DNA of 64,000 nucleotides from contig NZ_JAAGUY010000026.1 in assembly GCF_010868145.1 (NCBI RefSeq), positions 17,464 to 81,463 of the forward strand. The letters are read 5' to 3'. How positions within the stretch are numbered: the first letter of the stretch is position 1; every line of letters begins with the position of its first letter. A program made the position numbers and the translations under genes. Positions 1-7,816 of this stretch are shown here, in pieces. This DNA comes from Nocardia cyriacigeorgica. GTDB taxonomy: Bacteria > Actinomycetota > Actinomycetes > Mycobacteriales > Mycobacteriaceae. The notes beneath the pieces are model-generated. The model was not told the origin of the DNA. It worked only from the letters and a program-made list of their open reading frames with translations, and did not search any database.

Positions 1-2378
1 TCACGCCAGGTGATGTCCAGCCACACCGAGCGGGTGGCGTCGAGGATGGCCTCGCCGAGGTCGCTGCCGCAGTCGAAATCCTTGCGGCGGTCAAGGCCGA
101 CCGCGAGTTCGACGTAGCGCTCGAGCCATTCGACGTAGGTCATGGTGCCGAGGTCGCCGAAGTACGGCTTGGCGGTGGCGTCGAGGGCGGCAATGATCTC
201 CGCACGACGGTCGGCCACCGCATCCGCGTCACCGGCGACCTCGTCGAGCAGACGGCCGGTCCGCGAGGCGGCGTTGTCGATCTCATGGATATCGGCACCG
301 AGCTGGCTACGGCCCGAGGCCATACCGCCGGTGGCCGTGCCCGCACCGACCCAGTCCGGGGTACCGGGGGTGTCGACCAGCATCTGCTTGACCTCGGGGG
401 CCGTGGTGGCCTCGAGGGTCGCCATGGCGGCGGTGCCGATCAGCACGCCGTCCAGCGGCATCACCGGGTAGCCGTGCTGTGCCGACCATGCGCCGGTGAG
501 GTATTCGGTGGCCCGTTCCGGGGTACCGATGCCGCCGCCGACGCAGACCACCACGTTGTCGCGAGAGCGCAGCTCGGCGTAGGTCTCGAGCAGCAGGTCG
601 TCCAAGTCTTCCCAGGAGTGGTGCCCGCCGGCCCGGCCGCCTTCGATATGCATGATCACCGGGTAGCCGGGGACCTCGTCGGCGATCCGCAGCACCGCGC
701 GGATCTGGGCGACGGTGCCCGGCTTGAACGCCACGTGGGTGATCCCGGCCTCGGTCAGTTCCTCGACCAGCGCGACGGCTTCCTCGAGCTCCGGGATACC
801 GGCGGTGACCACGACACCGTCGAACGGAGCGCCCGCCGCGCGAGCCTTCTGCACCAACCGCTTACCGCCGAGCTGCAGCTTCCACAGGTACGGATCAAGG
901 AACAGCGAGTTGAACTGCACCGAGCGACCCGGATGCAGCAGCGTCTTCAGTTCGGCGACGCGGTCGGCGAAGATCTGCTCGGTGACCTGGCCACCACCGG
1001 CCAGCTCGGCCCAGTGGCCCGCATTGGCGGCGGCGGCGACGATCTTCGCGTCCACCGTCGTCGGTGTCATGCCCGCGAGCAGGACCGGCGAGCGACCGGT
1101 CAGCCGGGTGAACGCGGTCTCGACCACGATCCGGCCGTTGGGCAGCCGCACCGGACGCGGCGCGAACGCCGACCACGGCTGAGCCACCTCGGGTGCCGCA
1201 CCCGGGGTCAGCAAGCTGCGCTGACCCGCACGGGTGGCCGCGGCGACGATGCCGACACCGGTGCCCTTCAGCGAGCCGCCCGTGACGCGGGACAGCAGAT
1301 CGCCGGGACCGAGATCGAGAATCCATTCCGCGCCTTCGGACACCACCGCATCCACCGTGGCGACCCAGTCGATCGGATCGACCAGGATCTGCTCGGCCAG
1401 CGAGCCCGCCAGCTCGGTGTCCAGCCCGCACTGGCCCGCCCAGCCCGAGACGAGGTCGACGGTGTCGGCCAGCGCCGGGTGGTGGAAGGCGACATCGACA
1501 TCGATGTCCTCGAAGATCGGCGCGAACACCGAACCGCCGCGCGTCTTCGCGTCACGTTCCCTGGTCTGTTCGGCGTGGATCTGCTCGCACCGCAGGCGCA
1601 CCCGCTCCAGCTGGGCCGGGGTGCCCGACAGCACCGCACGCCTGCGACCGTTGCGAATCGAGACCACCGCGGCAACCGCGGGATCGACGCCCTCGGACAC
1701 CTCGGCGACCACCGCGCGCAGCTCGTCGGGATCGACATTGGACACGGCGACCATAGGCGAGCGGTCACCCACCGGCATCAGCCCGCGTCGCCGGGCCACC
1801 AATCCCGCTGCGGCACCGATCAACTGGGCGATGGCGAGCAGTTCGGCATCACGGGTGCCGCCGGCCTCCACCGCCGAGGCGGCCAGCCGGCCCTGCGAAT
1901 GCCCGATGATCGCGGCGGGGGCATGCTCGGCCGGGTCGAGGCCCTGCAACCGCAGCGCGCGCAGCGCCGCCAGCTGGGTCAGCATGACACCGGGCATCGA
2001 CACCGTCGCCGAACGCAGCACCTGATCCGAGGGCGCCGCCGAGGTCTCCCCTTGATCGGCGTCGACCAGCTCGTCTTCCAGCATCCAGCCGATCGGATCG
2101 AATCCCACCGGACGCACCACCAGCAACTGCGCGGCAACGGGCTCGAGCAGCGCGGCGGACTCGTTCACCAGCGCGGTGAGCTCCGGCTCCAGCGCGGCGT
2201 CGCGGCCGATCTCCTCGAGCTCACCCAGCCACTGGGCACCCTGACCGCCGAACGCCAGCGCATAGGGCGCTCCGTTCAGCAGACGATCCAGCAAGGGCGA
2301 TCGCGTTCCGTCGGATGCGCCCCTACCCGCATGTGCGCGAAATCCGGTCCCGGCCGTGGTGCTCTCGTTGATCGTCAA
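1..2378 (-). CDS. fas: Type I fatty acid synthase, N-terminal part (cut by window edge)
   Basis: Multifunctional cytosolic FAS I builds C16-C26 acyl-CoA de novo; in mycolic-acid bacteria these prime mycolate synthesis. The visible 792 codons begin MTINES and carry an acetyl-transacylase domain (about residues 25-350, nucleophile motif GHSQGR) followed by the flavin enoyl-reductase region (about 400-790, with HIEGGRAGGHH and CVGGGIG). The layout and the N-terminus match mycobacterial Fas. The start is TTG at 2378, chosen because GAAGGAA lies upstream and because mycobacterial homologues begin MTI. The reading frame is still open at base 1, where the local sequence is ITWR, so the dehydratase, MPT, ACP, KR and KS parts lie outside. 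The long plus-strand frame opposite it is a high-GC shadow. Identification is firm. Confidence 0.96.
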   Translation of the reverse strand, partial: MTINESTTAGTGFRAHAGRGASDGTRSPLLDRLLNGAPYALAFGGQGAQWLGELEEIGRDAALEPELTALVNESAALLEPVAAQLLVVRPVGFDPIGWMLEDELVDADQGETSAAPSDQVLRSATVSMPGVMLTQLAALRALRLQGLDPAEHAPAAIIGHSQGRLAASAVEAGGTRDAELLAIAQLIGAAAGLVARRRGLMPVGDRSPMVAVSNVDPDELRAVVAEVSEGVDPAVAAVVSIRNGRRRAVLSGTPAQLERVRLRCEQIHAEQTRERDAKTRGGSVFAPIFEDIDVDVAFHHPALADTVDLVSGWAGQCGLDTELAGSLAEQILVDPIDWVATVDAVVSEGAEWILDLGPGDLLSRVTGGSLKGTGVGIVAAATRAGQRSLLTPGAAPEVAQPWSAFAPRPVRLPNGRIVVETAFTRLTGRSPVLLAGMTPTTVDAKIVAAAANAGHWAELAGGGQVTEQIFADRVAELKTLLHPGRSVQFNSLFLDPYLWKLQLGGKRLVQKARAAGAPFDGVVVTAGIPELEEAVALVEELTEAGITHVAFKPGTVAQIRAVLRIADEVPGYPVIMHIEGGRAGGHHSWEDLDDLLLETYAELRSRDNVVVCVGGGIGTPERATEYLTGAWSAQHGYPVMPLDGVLIGTAAMATLEATTAPEVKQMLVDTPGTPDWVGAGTATGGMASGRSQLGADIHEIDNAASRTGRLLDEVAGDADAVADRRAEIIAALDATAKPYFGDLGTMTYVEWLERYVELAVGLDRRKDFDCGSDLGEAILDATRSVWLDITWR

Positions 2379-2487
2379 GACGCTTCGACTTCCTTCTCGT
2401 GGCGACATGCCGTCCGGGGATGCCGCACGTCCTCGTGCGGGCACTCCTCACCCAACTGGCCCTGATATGGCGAGGATCGCACAAAAT

Positions 2488-2644
2488 CATGAGGGAATCC
2501 TCACGTTTGCCTCGCCACCCTCCCGCTACCGTCCAGTATTTCTGCACGGACGTACCAGAAGGACGAGAAACATGACTCGTCCTCATGTTTGAACCCGCAG
2601 GTCCCCCCGCTGTTTGCCCGAGTGAAACATGAGTCCCCCTCATA
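2488..2644. promoter_or_regulatory. Three similar inverted repeats upstream of fas
   Basis: The 382-bp gap between fas and the tRNA holds three related dyads: CATGAGG-GAAT-CCTCACG (2488-2505), AAACATGA-N7-TCATGTTT (2568-2590) and CATGAG-N5-CTCATA (2628-2644). All share CATGA facing TCA(T/C)(G/A). In mycobacteria the TetR-type regulator FasR (Rv3208) is known to act through several inverted repeats in the fas promoter, so these are good candidates for the equivalent sites. That link is inference. I could not place a convincing -35/-10 pair, and nothing else gene-like is seen here. Confidence 0.6.
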
Positions 2645-2760
2645 TTGGCCGTTATGCAATCGTTATAATTGCTGGTGGGGTTACTCGTGAGTACGCCACG
2701 CCAGCCCATAGCTTCGCGATCCGCTCCGAGACCGGTAGAGTTTGCACGGTCGTACCATCA

Positions 2761-2842
2761 GCGCGAGTGGCGAAATTGGCAGACGCGCCAGATTTAGGTT
2801 CTGGTGTCCACGGACGTGGGGGTTCAAGTCCCCCCTCGCGCA
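2761..2842 (+). tRNA. tRNA-Leu (anticodon UAG)
   Basis: The acceptor arm GCGCGAG (2761-2767) pairs with CTCGCGC (2835-2841), followed by discriminator A. The anticodon stem-loop CCAGA-TTTAGGT-TCTGG gives anticodon TAG. A long variable arm and the T-loop GGTTCAAGTCC are present, as expected for a class II tRNA-Leu. Length is 82 nt and no CCA end is encoded. Confidence 0.97.
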
Positions 2843-2854
2843 CAACCCGAGACC

Positions 2855-2876
2855 GGACCGTCCCGCAGGGCGGTCC
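2855..2876 (+). terminator. Hairpin downstream of tRNA-Leu
   Basis: GGACCG (2855-2860) pairs with CGGTCC (2871-2876), with a further CCC/GGG inside. It lies 12 nt after the tRNA. There is no T-run, which is common in actinobacteria; a role in termination is inferred. Confidence 0.45.
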
Positions 2877-3115
2877 GCAGGTTTCCGAGGCTACGCAGCC
2901 CATCACACCGACCAGCGGTTACGCATTCTCAGCGCTGGGAACCAGGCCTTCATCCGACTGCCGGTACACGCGTGGCTATCGCGCAGATTCCCGCCACAAG
3001 CCTTGCGATATCGGCGGCGCAGCTATCGAATTCGGTGTAGACCGCACTCGGTCCAGGCCACCGAGGAACTCGATCGCTACGACGACGTCCGGCACGGGGG
3101 CACCGATCCGAGGGC

Positions 3116-4369
3116 TCAGGCGGGTTGGCGATCGCCCAGCGCGGTGTTCTGGCGATCGCCGCTGACCCGGGCGACCAAGGCCGAGCGCAGGTACCACAGG
3201 CCTTCGGTCGGTGACAGGTCCAGGCCGGTGAGCCGGCCGATACGGCGCAGGCGATAGTCGACGGTGTTGGGGTGCACGTGCAGGATGCGGGCCGTGCGCT
3301 GGCGGTTGAGGTCCATGCTGAAGAACACGCGCAGGGTTTCCATCAGCTCGGGGTGATCATCGAGCGGCGCCAGGCGGGCGTGCAGGATGTCGCGGCCGAT
3401 GCCGGGGCGGGTGAGCTGGTAGTGCAATGCCAGCTCGGCGAAGCGGTACAGACCGGGGCCGCGGCCGAGTTGGTGCACGGTGTCGAGCAGGTCGTGGGCA
3501 CGGTCCGCGGCGGCGGCCACGTCATCCGCGGCCGCGGCGAGGATGGTGGCGCGAATCGGCACGAGCGCCGCCTCCGCCAGCGTGCGCACCATATCGTCGA
3601 GCTCGGATTCGGCGCAGGTAGTGGAGGGGACCAAGATGGTGCCGCCGTCGACCGACAGCAGCGATAACGCGGTATCACCGAACTGGTCGGCCAGCGCGGC
3701 CTGGACCCGGCGCAGCTTGCGGCGCGCGACGACGTGCGGATCCAGTCGTGGATGGCCCTCGTCGGGATGCGACGGCAGCGAGACCGCGAGCACGAAATAT
3801 TCGGCGGCGATCTGAATACCGCACTCGCGCGCCATCTTCGAGGTCGCATGGCCGCCGAGCAGTGCGGAGGTGAGCGTGTGCACGGCGGTGTGATGTTCGG
3901 CGGCGCCGGCGCGGTGCTCGCGGACGTAGGCCTTGCTGACCGTCGAAGTGATCAGATTCAGCAATTCCAGTGCGGCGGTGGTGCCCTCGACGATGTCGTC
4001 GCTCCCGTTCGCATCGGTCCGCGCGAACAACAGGTCGAGGCCCGCCTTGAAACCCGCATGGACGGCGTGCAATACCGCGTCGATGGGGATGCCGTCCCTG
4101 GCCCATGTGGCCGCCGCGTCATTGAGCCGGTCGGCGGGGGCCGGCTCGTTGTCGCCGTTCATGCGCTGAATCGACCACTCAACACAGGCCCGGACCAATG
4201 CCGCCACCTCCCCTGCCATCACCTCCGCCCTGAACGTGGTGAACGGCGGAACCGAGCTGGCCAGGTGATCGACCAGCCTGCGGGACAACCGGCGGGCATC
4301 ACGCACGGGCGGCGAGATCGGCCCACCAGGAGTCCGGCGGCCGGGGCGAATCGCATTCTCGATCGTCAC
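3116..4369 (-). CDS. PucR-family helix-turn-helix transcriptional regulator
   Basis: A 417-aa cytoplasmic DNA-binding regulator of the PucR/CdaR type. The C-terminal HTH_30 domain (about residues 345-400) reads LNRQRTARILHVHPNTVDYR followed by RLRRIGRLTGLDL, the hallmark of the family. The N-terminal two thirds are a helical sensor region with no recognisable ligand domain. An upstream GTG at 4387 is possible, but GTG at 4369 sits six bases after GGGAGG and gives MTIENAIRPG, so it is preferred. It stands alone, with the tRNA on one side and a separate leftward operon on the other, so no target gene is suggested. Regulators of this type in Nocardia are numerous and rarely characterised. Confidence 0.85.
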   Translation of the reverse strand: MTIENAIRPGRRTPGGPISPPVRDARRLSRRLVDHLASSVPPFTTFRAEVMAGEVAALVRACVEWSIQRMNGDNEPAPADRLNDAAATWARDGIPIDAVLHAVHAGFKAGLDLLFARTDANGSDDIVEGTTAALELLNLITSTVSKAYVREHRAGAAEHHTAVHTLTSALLGGHATSKMARECGIQIAAEYFVLAVSLPSHPDEGHPRLDPHVVARRKLRRVQAALADQFGDTALSLLSVDGGTILVPSTTCAESELDDMVRTLAEAALVPIRATILAAAADDVAAAADRAHDLLDTVHQLGRGPGLYRFAELALHYQLTRPGIGRDILHARLAPLDDHPELMETLRVFFSMDLNRQRTARILHVHPNTVDYRLRRIGRLTGLDLSPTEGLWYLRSALVARVSGDRQNTALGDRQPA

Positions 4370-4544
4370 GAGTGACCTCCCTGTCACCTGTACTACGCAA
4401 CGAACACTAATGCGAGCACGCGCTCACCTTCCACTCCTCTTTACATCTCCTACTGATTGCCCCTGAACATGGCCTCTACCTTGCAATACAAGCGGTATGG
4501 CCAGAGAAAACGACAAGCCTGAACAGAGATACCTAGGCGACCGC

Positions 4545-5252
4545 TCACTTTTTGCTATCCACCCGAGCCGCCGGACCAACCTGCCGGATACCGACACCGG
4601 CCAGCCCGTTGAACCGCGTCTCGCCGAGTCCGCGGGCTGCCGCTTCGACCTCGAACCAGGCGCCGATCATGCGCGCGGTCATCGCGATCGCCTCCTGGCG
4701 CTCCTCGATGGTCACTTCGAGGGCCGATGCCCGCAGCACGGCAGCGAAACCGGTGTTGAGCACGACGAAGGTCATCAGGTCGTATTCGTGATCATCGCCA
4801 GGGCCGAGGACTTGGATCAACAACACCTTGACCAGTAGTCGCAGCCGCGGCTCGAATTCGGGAATTCCGCTGTTGTAGAACTGAACTCCGGCAACGAGGG
4901 CGCGCACCAGTTCCGCATTGGCGACGAGTTCCTCGGTGATCACCTCGAGCACGCCGACGGTCACATTCTCGATCGAATTCTCCGACAGATCGAATACCCG
5001 CTGGGTGAAGCGTCTTTCGATGTCTTCGAGCAGCCTCCCGAGCAGTTCCTCCACGATGACGGTTCGGTCGGAGAAATAACGGTAGACCGTGCCGATGCTC
5101 AGGCCGGCTTCGGTGGCGATCCTATTGGTCGAGGTGTTGGCGATGCCGCGTTCGCCGAACAAGCGCGCAGCGGTGTCCAGGATGTGTTCCCGCGTCGCCT
5201 TGGCACGCTCCTGGCTAGGACGTCGACGCTGACCAACTATCTTCGCGGGCAT
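4545..5252 (-). CDS. TetR/AcrR-family transcriptional regulator
   Basis: A 235-aa repressor-type protein. The N-terminal TetR HTH spans about residues 17-62 (ILDTAARLFGERGIANTSTN, then AGLSIGTVYRYFSD); the helical C-terminal ligand domain is not assignable. ATG at 5252 follows AGGGGAG by four bases and is preferred over the longer frame from 5294. It lies 43 bp downstream of the ABC1-kinase gene on the same strand, so the two are probably co-transcribed, and the pair is divergent from the four-gene hydrolase operon at 6893. The dyad CAGTAC-N5-GTACTG in the shared intergenic region is a plausible operator for it. The inducer is unknown. Confidence 0.88.
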   Translation of the reverse strand: MPAKIVGQRRRPSQERAKATREHILDTAARLFGERGIANTSTNRIATEAGLSIGTVYRYFSDRTVIVEELLGRLLEDIERRFTQRVFDLSENSIENVTVGVLEVITEELVANAELVRALVAGVQFYNSGIPEFEPRLRLLVKVLLIQVLGPGDDHEYDLMTFVVLNTGFAAVLRASALEVTIEERQEAIAMTARMIGAWFEVEAAARGLGETRFNGLAGVGIRQVGPAARVDSKK

Positions 5253-5295
5253 CGCACTCCCCTGCCGTTCTCGCCGAAAATGAGCACCGCTCACC

Positions 5296-6663
5296 TTAGC
5301 GGCTCAACCACTGCGCCGTGGCGAGTCCGATCTCGGTGACGGGCGGTTCGTCGTAGAGCCATTCGCGAGCGATGCGATGCCAATTGTTGGTCGACCCGAG
5401 CTGGCCGAGTGCGGCATAGGTGAACAGGTCGGCGCGGCGGGAGAACACATGCTCCGGCGGAAGGAGCTGATGACGCATCCCCTTGAACTCGGATGCCCGC
5501 GGGTCGACAGCGAGCACCACCGCCCCGGTGGCGAGTTCGGGGGTGATGGTGATCGGTTCGTCGAGCAGATGCCAACCCGCGGCAGCCCAGACGTATTCGA
5601 GGCATTCCCGCGGGCTGACGCCTGCGTCCGGGGCGATGATGCCGCGCCCGACCCAGGCGTCGTACAGGTCCTCGGCCCGCTGCTCACCGGCGAAGCGCAT
5701 ACACATGCGCTCGAAGTCGACGTGGACCGGATCCATCCGGTTGTAGAGACCGAAGTCCACGAAACCCACGCGCCCGTCGTCGGCGAGCAGGATATTGCCC
5801 GGATGCGGATCACCACAGAATTCGTGGTCGGCGAACAGCGAACTGACGTAGAAGCGGTAGATGAGCTCGCCGATCCGATCCCGTTCGGCCTCCGGCAGCT
5901 CCCGGATCTGCTGGAACTGCCTGCCTTCCACCAGTTCGGTCACCAGAACGTGGCGCGTACAGAGTTCTTCGACGCTGTCGGGGACCGTGATGAACGGATG
6001 ATCACGGTAGCGCGCGGCCACCCGATGCTGGGTCCGCGCCTCGCGCGGATAGTCCAGTTCACGTTCGAGATTGCGGGTGATCTCGTCGAGGACGGCAGCA
6101 TCGGCCGCGCTCGGCAGGATGGACTTCCACATTGTGCTGAAGAACTCGAGGTTGCGCATGTCAGCGGCAATGGCCTCGTCCACGCCGGGGTACTGCGCTT
6201 TGACCGCGACCGCGCGGCCGTCGTGCAATCTCGCCCGATAGACCTGACCGATGGACGCCGCAGCCACCGGCGTCTCGTCGAAGTCGGCGAAGGCTCTGGC
6301 CAACGGGCCGAGGTCGTCTTCGATGACCTTGCGCATCTGCGCGAAGGAAACCGCGGGTGCGTGATCGCGGAGTTCGGCGAGTTTGAGCCGGAACAGCTCG
6401 CGGTGCGATTCCGGCACCATCTCGATATCGAGCACCGACAGCATCTGGCCAAGCTTCATCGCCGCGCCCTTCATACTGCCGAGAACGGTGACGATCTGCT
6501 GTGCGGTTTGCAGGGCCGACCGTTCGGCGAGCACCTGCCGCGCCTGCTCGGTTCGGCCGACCATCGACAAGCGAGTACCGACACCGCGCACCGCTTGTCC
6601 CGCCGCCAACCGGCCGAGCCTGCTCCCCCGCGCGAAACGCCCCTTCGGCACGCGACCGGCCAC
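5296..6663 (-). CDS. ABC1/UbiB-family atypical kinase-like protein
   Basis: An ABC1 (AarF/UbiB/ADCK) family protein of 455 aa. It has the signature KxGQ motif (AMKLGQMLS, near residue 70), the Ala-rich loop replacing the P-loop (AAASIGQVYRA), the VAVKAQYPG lysine, and the catalytic/metal segments DPHPGNI and GFVDFGL. Members bind ATP and support membrane lipid or quinone metabolism; protein-kinase activity is generally doubtful. GTG at 6663 after GGGAGG is chosen; ATG at 6742-6744 would add 27 unconserved residues. It heads a leftward unit with the TetR gene and is divergent from the hydrolase/reductase operon, a context that suggests a lipid-linked substrate. The family call is firm and the role unknown. 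Confidence 0.88.
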   Translation of the reverse strand: MAGRVPKGRFARGSRLGRLAAGQAVRGVGTRLSMVGRTEQARQVLAERSALQTAQQIVTVLGSMKGAAMKLGQMLSVLDIEMVPESHRELFRLKLAELRDHAPAVSFAQMRKVIEDDLGPLARAFADFDETPVAAASIGQVYRARLHDGRAVAVKAQYPGVDEAIAADMRNLEFFSTMWKSILPSAADAAVLDEITRNLERELDYPREARTQHRVAARYRDHPFITVPDSVEELCTRHVLVTELVEGRQFQQIRELPEAERDRIGELIYRFYVSSLFADHEFCGDPHPGNILLADDGRVGFVDFGLYNRMDPVHVDFERMCMRFAGEQRAEDLYDAWVGRGIIAPDAGVSPRECLEYVWAAAGWHLLDEPITITPELATGAVVLAVDPRASEFKGMRHQLLPPEHVFSRRADLFTYAALGQLGSTNNWHRIAREWLYDEPPVTEIGLATAQWLSR

Positions 6664-6790
6664 CTTCTCCCACCTCCCTCGGCCGCGCGCCGTATGACGC
6701 GCGTCACGCCACTCTCGCGCGTCGCCCCGATCCTTGTCGACCATCCGGCGCGAATCTGTGCTCGATCACTGCGCCGCATCACGCCCGAGG

Positions 6791-6853
6791 TTGACATCCT
6801 TCACTCATGTAGCAACACTCGTTACCCAGTACTGGCGGTACTGCATATGTACC
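6791..6853 (+). promoter_or_regulatory. Promoter with TetR-type operator between the divergent units
   Basis: TTGACA (6791-6796) is a perfect -35; the matching -10 around 6814 (AACACT) is weak. Just downstream is the perfect dyad CAGTAC-TGGCG-GTACTG (6827-6843), overlapping a second one, GGTAC-N7-GTACC (6837-6853). The position, over or just after the start of transcription of the rightward operon, suits repression by the TetR protein encoded in the divergent unit (inference). Confidence 0.5.
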
Positions 6854-6892
6854 GGGTGGCGACGGGCAACGAAGCCCGAGGGAAGGGGCCTG

Positions 6893-7816
6893 ATGACGGG
6901 CGAACTGAAGACCGACGACCGGGCACCGCAGCGGCGCCGCGTCGTCGGAAACGGTGATATCGACATCGCCGTCTTCGAGTACGGAAACCCGGAGGCGGAG
7001 CCGGTGGTGCTGGTGCACGGTTGGCCGGATACCCACCACCTGTGGGACGGGGTGATCCCGCTGCTGGCGCAGCGGTTCCACGTCATCGCCTACGACACCA
7101 GGGGCTACGGGGAATCCAGTGCGCCGAAGCAGGTGGCGCGGTACCGGCTAGAGGAGCTCGCCACCGATTTCTTCGCCGTCGTCGATGCCGTCAGCCCGGA
7201 TCGGCCGGTGCACGTGATCGCCCACGACTGGGGATCGGTGCAGGTCTGGGAAGCGGTGTGCGAGCCGGACGCCGATCGACGGATCGCGTCGTTCACCTCG
7301 ATCTCCGGACCCAACCTGGATCATCTCGCGCACTGGGTGCGTACCCGGCTGTCGAACCCGACGCCGCGCAACATGTGGGGCCCGCTCACCCAGCTGGTCT
7401 CCTCGGCCTACACCGGGTTCTTCATGGTGCCGGTGCTGTCGGATCTGGTGTGGCGCGCCTTCGGCCGGGCCCGGTCGTGGCGGCTGTTCCTCCGGGTGGT
7501 CGAGGGCATCCCCGGCGAGCGGGTGCACGTGGCCGATTCGCTGAACCGCGATATGGTCTCGGGCTTGAAGTTCTACCGCGCCAACATCATCGCGCGGATG
7601 ACCCGGCCGCGCGAGCGCTACACGAAGGTGCCGGTTCAGCTGGTGGTCAATACCCGCGATGTCGCGGTACGGCCGGTGGGCTACGACGACACCGGTCGCT
7701 GGGCTGCGGATGTCGTGCGCCACGATGTGCCGTTCGGGCATTGGCTGCCGTTCAAGAATCCCGAACTCGTGGTCGAGCTCGGCGCGGCGTTCATCGACGA
7801 CCACCGCACCCGATGA
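6893..7816 (+). CDS. Alpha/beta hydrolase, epoxide-hydrolase-like
   Basis: A 307-aa alpha/beta-hydrolase-fold enzyme. The oxyanion motif HGWPD (about residues 42-46) and nucleophile motif AHDWGS (Asp about 112) are those of epoxide hydrolases and haloalkane dehalogenases rather than Ser esterases; a late FGHW segment supplies the catalytic His. There is no signal peptide. ATG at 6893 follows GGGAAGGGG and is preferred to the in-frame start at 6734. It is the first gene of a four-gene operon, its stop overlapping the next start (ATGA). It resembles the hydrolase half of EphD-type proteins, but the SDR half is absent. The substrate, an epoxide or other ester-like lipid, is unknown. Confidence 0.85.
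   Translation: MTGELKTDDRAPQRRRVVGNGDIDIAVFEYGNPEAEPVVLVHGWPDTHHLWDGVIPLLAQRFHVIAYDTRGYGESSAPKQVARYRLEELATDFFAVVDAVSPDRPVHVIAHDWGSVQVWEAVCEPDADRRIASFTSISGPNLDHLAHWVRTRLSNPTPRNMWGPLTQLVSSAYTGFFMVPVLSDLVWRAFGRARSWRLFLRVVEGIPGERVHVADSLNRDMVSGLKFYRANIIARMTRPRERYTKVPVQLVVNTRDVAVRPVGYDDTGRWAADVVRHDVPFGHWLPFKNPELVVELGAAFIDDHRTR

Noticed and set aside
285..2465. 726-aa plus-strand open frame
   Set aside because: It is the antisense shadow of fas; the minus-strand frame matches FAS I domain by domain.
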